From assembly GCA_963556145.1 (NCBI GenBank), contig CAUVYJ010000021.1:1-22764 (forward strand): 22,764 nt of DNA. The letters run 5' to 3'. The notes under the pieces are model-generated. The model was not told the DNA's origin. It did no database searches and saw only the letters and a list, made by a program, of their open reading frames with translations. The stretch comes from Hygrocybe punicea. Its lineage: Eukaryota > Basidiomycota > Agaricomycetes > Agaricales > Hygrophoraceae. The position numbers and the translations under genes were made by a program. Each line of letters opens with the position of its first letter. The stretch's first letter is position 1. Below are positions 19,998 through 22,764 of the stretch, piece by piece.

Positions 19998-22764
19998 TTA
20001 ATCATTGTCATCATCATTGTCATCATCATTGTCACCATCTTCAATGGTGGAGCCAGCTTCTTCAGGAGTCAACATCTCCAGACCTGGATGTTTTCTGAGT
20101 ATATAAACTGCCTGTTCATGGTTCCAAATGGCAATAAGATGACATATTGCTGACACAGGCAAAACCCGGATATCTTCAGACCAAGTTCCTTTCCACCTCT
20201 TCAAGGCTAGATGAAGGTCAACAACTGGATGATATAGAACCAGTTGTTGATGTGTTTCCAGCACTTCAAAGAATACAAGAGCTTGACCAAAAATTGGTTC
20301 TGATATATCATCAACTTTAGCCTCAAAATAAGAGGAAGATCGATCTGGAGGGACTCCTCGAGTCTCACTCAGATGACTTCTGAGTACATGTCCCCCAATC
20401 AGACGAAGCTTTCCCCATCTGTAAAGGTTAAGCTGAGGATCAAAGTCTTGCTGCAACAAAATGCAGATTGTTTGAAGGTGATGAGAAAATGTCTCATTAG
20501 ATAGACGATCTCTTTTGAGAATTTTGATTTCTTGAAAGAGTTTCATTGTTCTTGGAGGAGATTTGGGTGGATCAATCTCAAGTGATGGATAATACAGCAT
20601 CAAGAGTTTCACCAGCTCTCTCTCAAAAATAATATTGGCCAATTCTGCAAATGGTGCCTTTTTGGAACGGATCTTATGACCCATTTCTCCAATAGCTCTT
20701 TCCACAGTGGCTTGTGAACCAAGCCTTATTGAACCATTCCATTCTATATGTGTTGGAACATGGATCAACTGAAATATACACAGGCGGACCCTTGAGATTT
20801 TCTGAGGATCTTTTCCAACATATAGTTTTTCAAATCCTTGCAGAAACTTTTTGATCAAGTTGTGAAGATCATGAAGCTCTGTGTCTGTCCTGGGCTTGAT
20901 AGTCATAGCAAATTCAACAGCTTCAACAAAATAGGACAAGTTCTCAAGCACTGCAGGATCAACTCCAATTTCCATACCAATAGGCAAGATATACCAATGG
21001 AGTAAAGCCATCCATTCATATATCTTATATTGACTCTGGCGCTTTAAGAACACATCTCGAACAGGCCCACAAAAAGCAGGTGGAAGTGTTGACATAGCTT
21101 CAGCTAGTAATTTGCCAAACAAGCGAGCCTTTTCAGCGCTAAGATGAATTTTCTCTGAAGGTAGGCTGAAAATTGTCCACAAGTCCCACAGGAATGCCAT
21201 ATCATTTTCATAGAATAAATGAAATGGATCAAGGGGAAAGAAGCTTGGATGGAGAAAGGCAGCAGCAGCTGCACACAAAGCATGCGTGAAATACCAGTTT
21301 TTTTTGACAATCTCAGCTACAGCAGCCTTTGATGTAGCTGCTGACAGTGCAGCAATTGTTTTCCAGTAGAAGTCCTCATCTCGAAGTGGTAAGTCATCAA
21401 GATCATATGATTCAGGCCGGTCAGGATTATATGTGGAGTTTTCTGGTGGTGACATTGGATAGTACTGGGATTTTGCTCCTTTGTTCTTGCTTGCCCTGGC
21501 ACCCTTCACCATACTAAAACGGTCACCATAAATGGCAGAATGTCCTGCCATTCCATTAAGTTTGGCTGACCCCAACATATCACCTAATGCCATGCAAATA
21601 TAAGCTCGATTGACAAAATAGGATGAGTCAATGGCATCCCATGTCCATATGCCTTCACTAGCTGCTGCCATTTGCTCAAAAATTACGTGTATGAATGATT
21701 CCATGTGTCCAGGTGGTCTTGAACCTGGAGTTGCGAAGGCGACAATAACATTTCCAGATTTGGAGCGAATCTCGGGAGCCAAGTTGAGCAAGATGAGAAT
21801 AACAAGCCAAGTGTTAGATTGCTTTTTCATAGTAAGTTGAGCACCATCAGTTGAAATTGCCAGAGCAATGTCACGTGGTTCTTGAAACAAATGCATATCT
21901 TTGTAGTGATGCATATGTACTTGGGAATCAGCAAAATCAGAGTATTTATGTTTGTCAGCAGCTGTTGCTACAAGATGCAAAGCTTGTTGCAAACATTTAT
22001 CTCTGTGTCGCAAAAGTTTGGAGGTTTCTGCATTGGCAAACATTGCTCTGATTGTAGCCATAATTGGCAGATACATCATTTGTGCTCTAGGCTTGTTCCG
22101 AGCTGATGGGCTGCTTTTATGTTTATAGCGTGGTTGACCACATATCTTATGCTCTTTAACATATGGACAAGATGTCATGGTCTCAAATTCACCTGTATAT
22201 GCAATACAGCTGTGAGGACACATATCCACCTTGGAAGGTCTGAAATCTGTTAAGTTCATTGCTAGCTTTTGGACAGAGTACAAGGAAAGAATCTTCACTC
22301 CAGCTGCAGCTTGAAGAACCTTAGAATGCAATTTGAATGCTTTAACAGTTCCATTGGACCTTTTCCATGCCACATAATGCCTCAGTGAGTGAAATTCAGA
22401 TTCACTCAATGACCGTGGCTCAGATATTGAGGCAGGAGGAATGGGAGGCAAAGTGTAGTCTCCTAATAACTTCTGTTGAAGATGTGCCACTACATCAGGT
22501 AGGCCAGCATGTTGCTCTGACTCATCTGAAGTACCCTGATTGTTAGAGTTATCTGAAGCACTCTGATTGCTGTCAGAGTTATCTGAAGCACTCTGATTGC
22601 TTTCAGCATCATCTGACTCTTCGCTCACCAAATCATGGGGCAGGTCATCAGGTTCAAAATCATTGGACATATCATCAGAATTATTGCCAAAATCTTCCTC
22701 AGTAGCATCAGATATGAAATCATCTTCTGGAAATTTCAGGATTCCGGAGTTGGATTGGTAGGAT
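19998..22764 (-). CDS. Tnp2-type CACTA transposase, 5' end outside the window
   Basis: A single uninterrupted minus-strand frame. From the ATG at 22670 it gives 890 residues, but it stays open upstream to the window edge (about 31 more codons, reading SNSGILKFPEDDFIS...), so the real start is probably beyond 22764. Tnp2 (Transposase_21) features: a CPHSCIAYTGEFETMTSCPY zinc-type segment at about 150-170, ALAISTDGAQLTMKKQSNTW at about 269-288 with a candidate catalytic Asp at 275, LILLNLAPEIRSKSGNVIVA, then the WDAIDSSYFVNRAYICMALG and GMAGHSAIYGDRFSMVKGAR blocks. Mid and C-terminal parts contain FFPLDPFHLFYENDMAFLWD and SQATVERAIGEMGHKIR, the late block before the C-terminus. Both ends are acidic: a Ser/Asn/Asp-rich N-terminus and a run of Asn-Asp-Asp-Asp at the stop. 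No intron is needed. No stop or frameshift is visible, so the gene may be functional. Confidence 0.85.
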   Translation of the reverse strand, partial: SYQSNSGILKFPEDDFISDATEEDFGNNSDDMSNDFEPDDLPHDLVSEESDDAESNQSASDNSDSNQSASDNSNNQGTSDESEQHAGLPDVVAHLQQKLLGDYTLPPIPPASISEPRSLSESEFHSLRHYVAWKRSNGTVKAFKLHSKVLQAAAGVKILSLYSVQKLAMNLTDFRPSKVDMCPHSCIAYTGEFETMTSCPYVKEHKICGQPRYKHKSSPSARNKPRAQMMYLPIMATIRAMFANAETSKLLRHRDKCLQQALHLVATAADKHKYSDFADSQVHMHHYKDMHLFQEPRDIALAISTDGAQLTMKKQSNTWLVILILLNLAPEIRSKSGNVIVAFATPGSRPPGHMESFIHVIFEQMAAASEGIWTWDAIDSSYFVNRAYICMALGDMLGSAKLNGMAGHSAIYGDRFSMVKGARASKNKGAKSQYYPMSPPENSTYNPDRPESYDLDDLPLRDEDFYWKTIAALSAATSKAAVAEIVKKNWYFTHALCAAAAAFLHPSFFPLDPFHLFYENDMAFLWDLWTIFSLPSEKIHLSAEKARLFGKLLAEAMSTLPPAFCGPVRDVFLKRQSQYKIYEWMALLHWYILPIGMEIGVDPAVLENLSYFVEAVEFAMTIKPRTDTELHDLHNLIKKFLQGFEKLYVGKDPQKISRVRLCIFQLIHVPTHIEWNGSIRLGSQATVERAIGEMGHKIRSKKAPFAELANIIFERELVKLLMLYYPSLEIDPPKSPPRTMKLFQEIKILKRDRLSNETFSHHLQTICILLQQDFDPQLNLYRWGKLRLIGGHVLRSHLSETRGVPPDRSSSYFEAKVDDISEPIFGQALVFFEVLETHQQLVLYHPVVDLHLALKRWKGTWSEDIRVLPVSAICHLIAIWNHEQAVYILRKHPGLEMLTPEEAGSTIEDGDNDDDNDDDND
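22545..22612 (-). repeat. in-frame coding repeat in Tnp2 N-terminus
   Basis: GAGTTATCTGAAGCACTCTG appears twice (about 30 bp apart) with a third degenerate copy upstream, encoding SNQSASDNSD-type repeats on the minus strand. It is low-complexity and probably disordered. Confidence 0.75.

Overview
The window looks like a transposon-dense, gene-poor stretch of a filamentous basidiomycete genome, most likely an Agaricomycete (mushroom-forming fungus). Three things support this. Genes are split by short GT-AG introns of about 50-65 nt. Three class II transposase types typical of mushroom genomes are recognisable: a CxC5/CxC6 protein of the KDZ group, a Plavaka transposase and a Tnp2-type CACTA transposase. 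The host-gene remnants (proteasome Rpt2, a METTL16-type methyltransferase, a FAD monooxygenase) also have fungal character. No species can be named from sequence alone.

Layout. 1-2395 is non-coding and holds a 209-bp MITE-like element (990-1198) inside a perfect 9-bp direct repeat. 2409-8397 is a ~6-kb transposon bounded by 35-bp terminal inverted repeats (34/35 identical, beginning CACTGT) with dense subterminal arrays of an AGTGGGARTCY-like motif. It carries two minus-strand multi-exon genes: a CxC5/CxC6 KDZ-associated protein (3343-5476, perhaps with an N-terminal exon near 5531-5872) and a larger-numbered companion gene of unknown function (5987-7907). Each has an in-frame stop. 8742-13139 (+) is a complete ten-exon Plavaka transposase of 1,308 residues, with every splice phase consistent and no internal stop.

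13305-17166 is a graveyard of short gene remnants: uncertain minus-strand coding fragments, a decayed METTL16-like methyltransferase (+), a 5'-truncated FAD monooxygenase (-), a 70-bp-period duplication and a hypothetical gene (+) that may have lost its hydrophobic tail through a stop codon. 17797-19092 (-) is a decayed, intron-containing copy of the 26S proteasome ATPase Rpt2. 19998 to the window edge (-) is a long intronless Tnp2 transposase ORF whose 5' end probably lies outside the window.

How it fits together. The Plavaka and Tnp2 genes look intact. The KDZ element is structurally well preserved but its genes are damaged. The host genes are fragments. Many of the inactivating changes are consistent with C-to-T transitions (CGA to TGA, CAG or CAA to TAG or TAA), which would fit methylcytosine deamination or RIP-like mutation of a silenced repeat region; this is inferred from family consensus, not from an aligned parent. 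The most novel items are the two-gene KDZ element with its subterminal array and the unknown companion gene.
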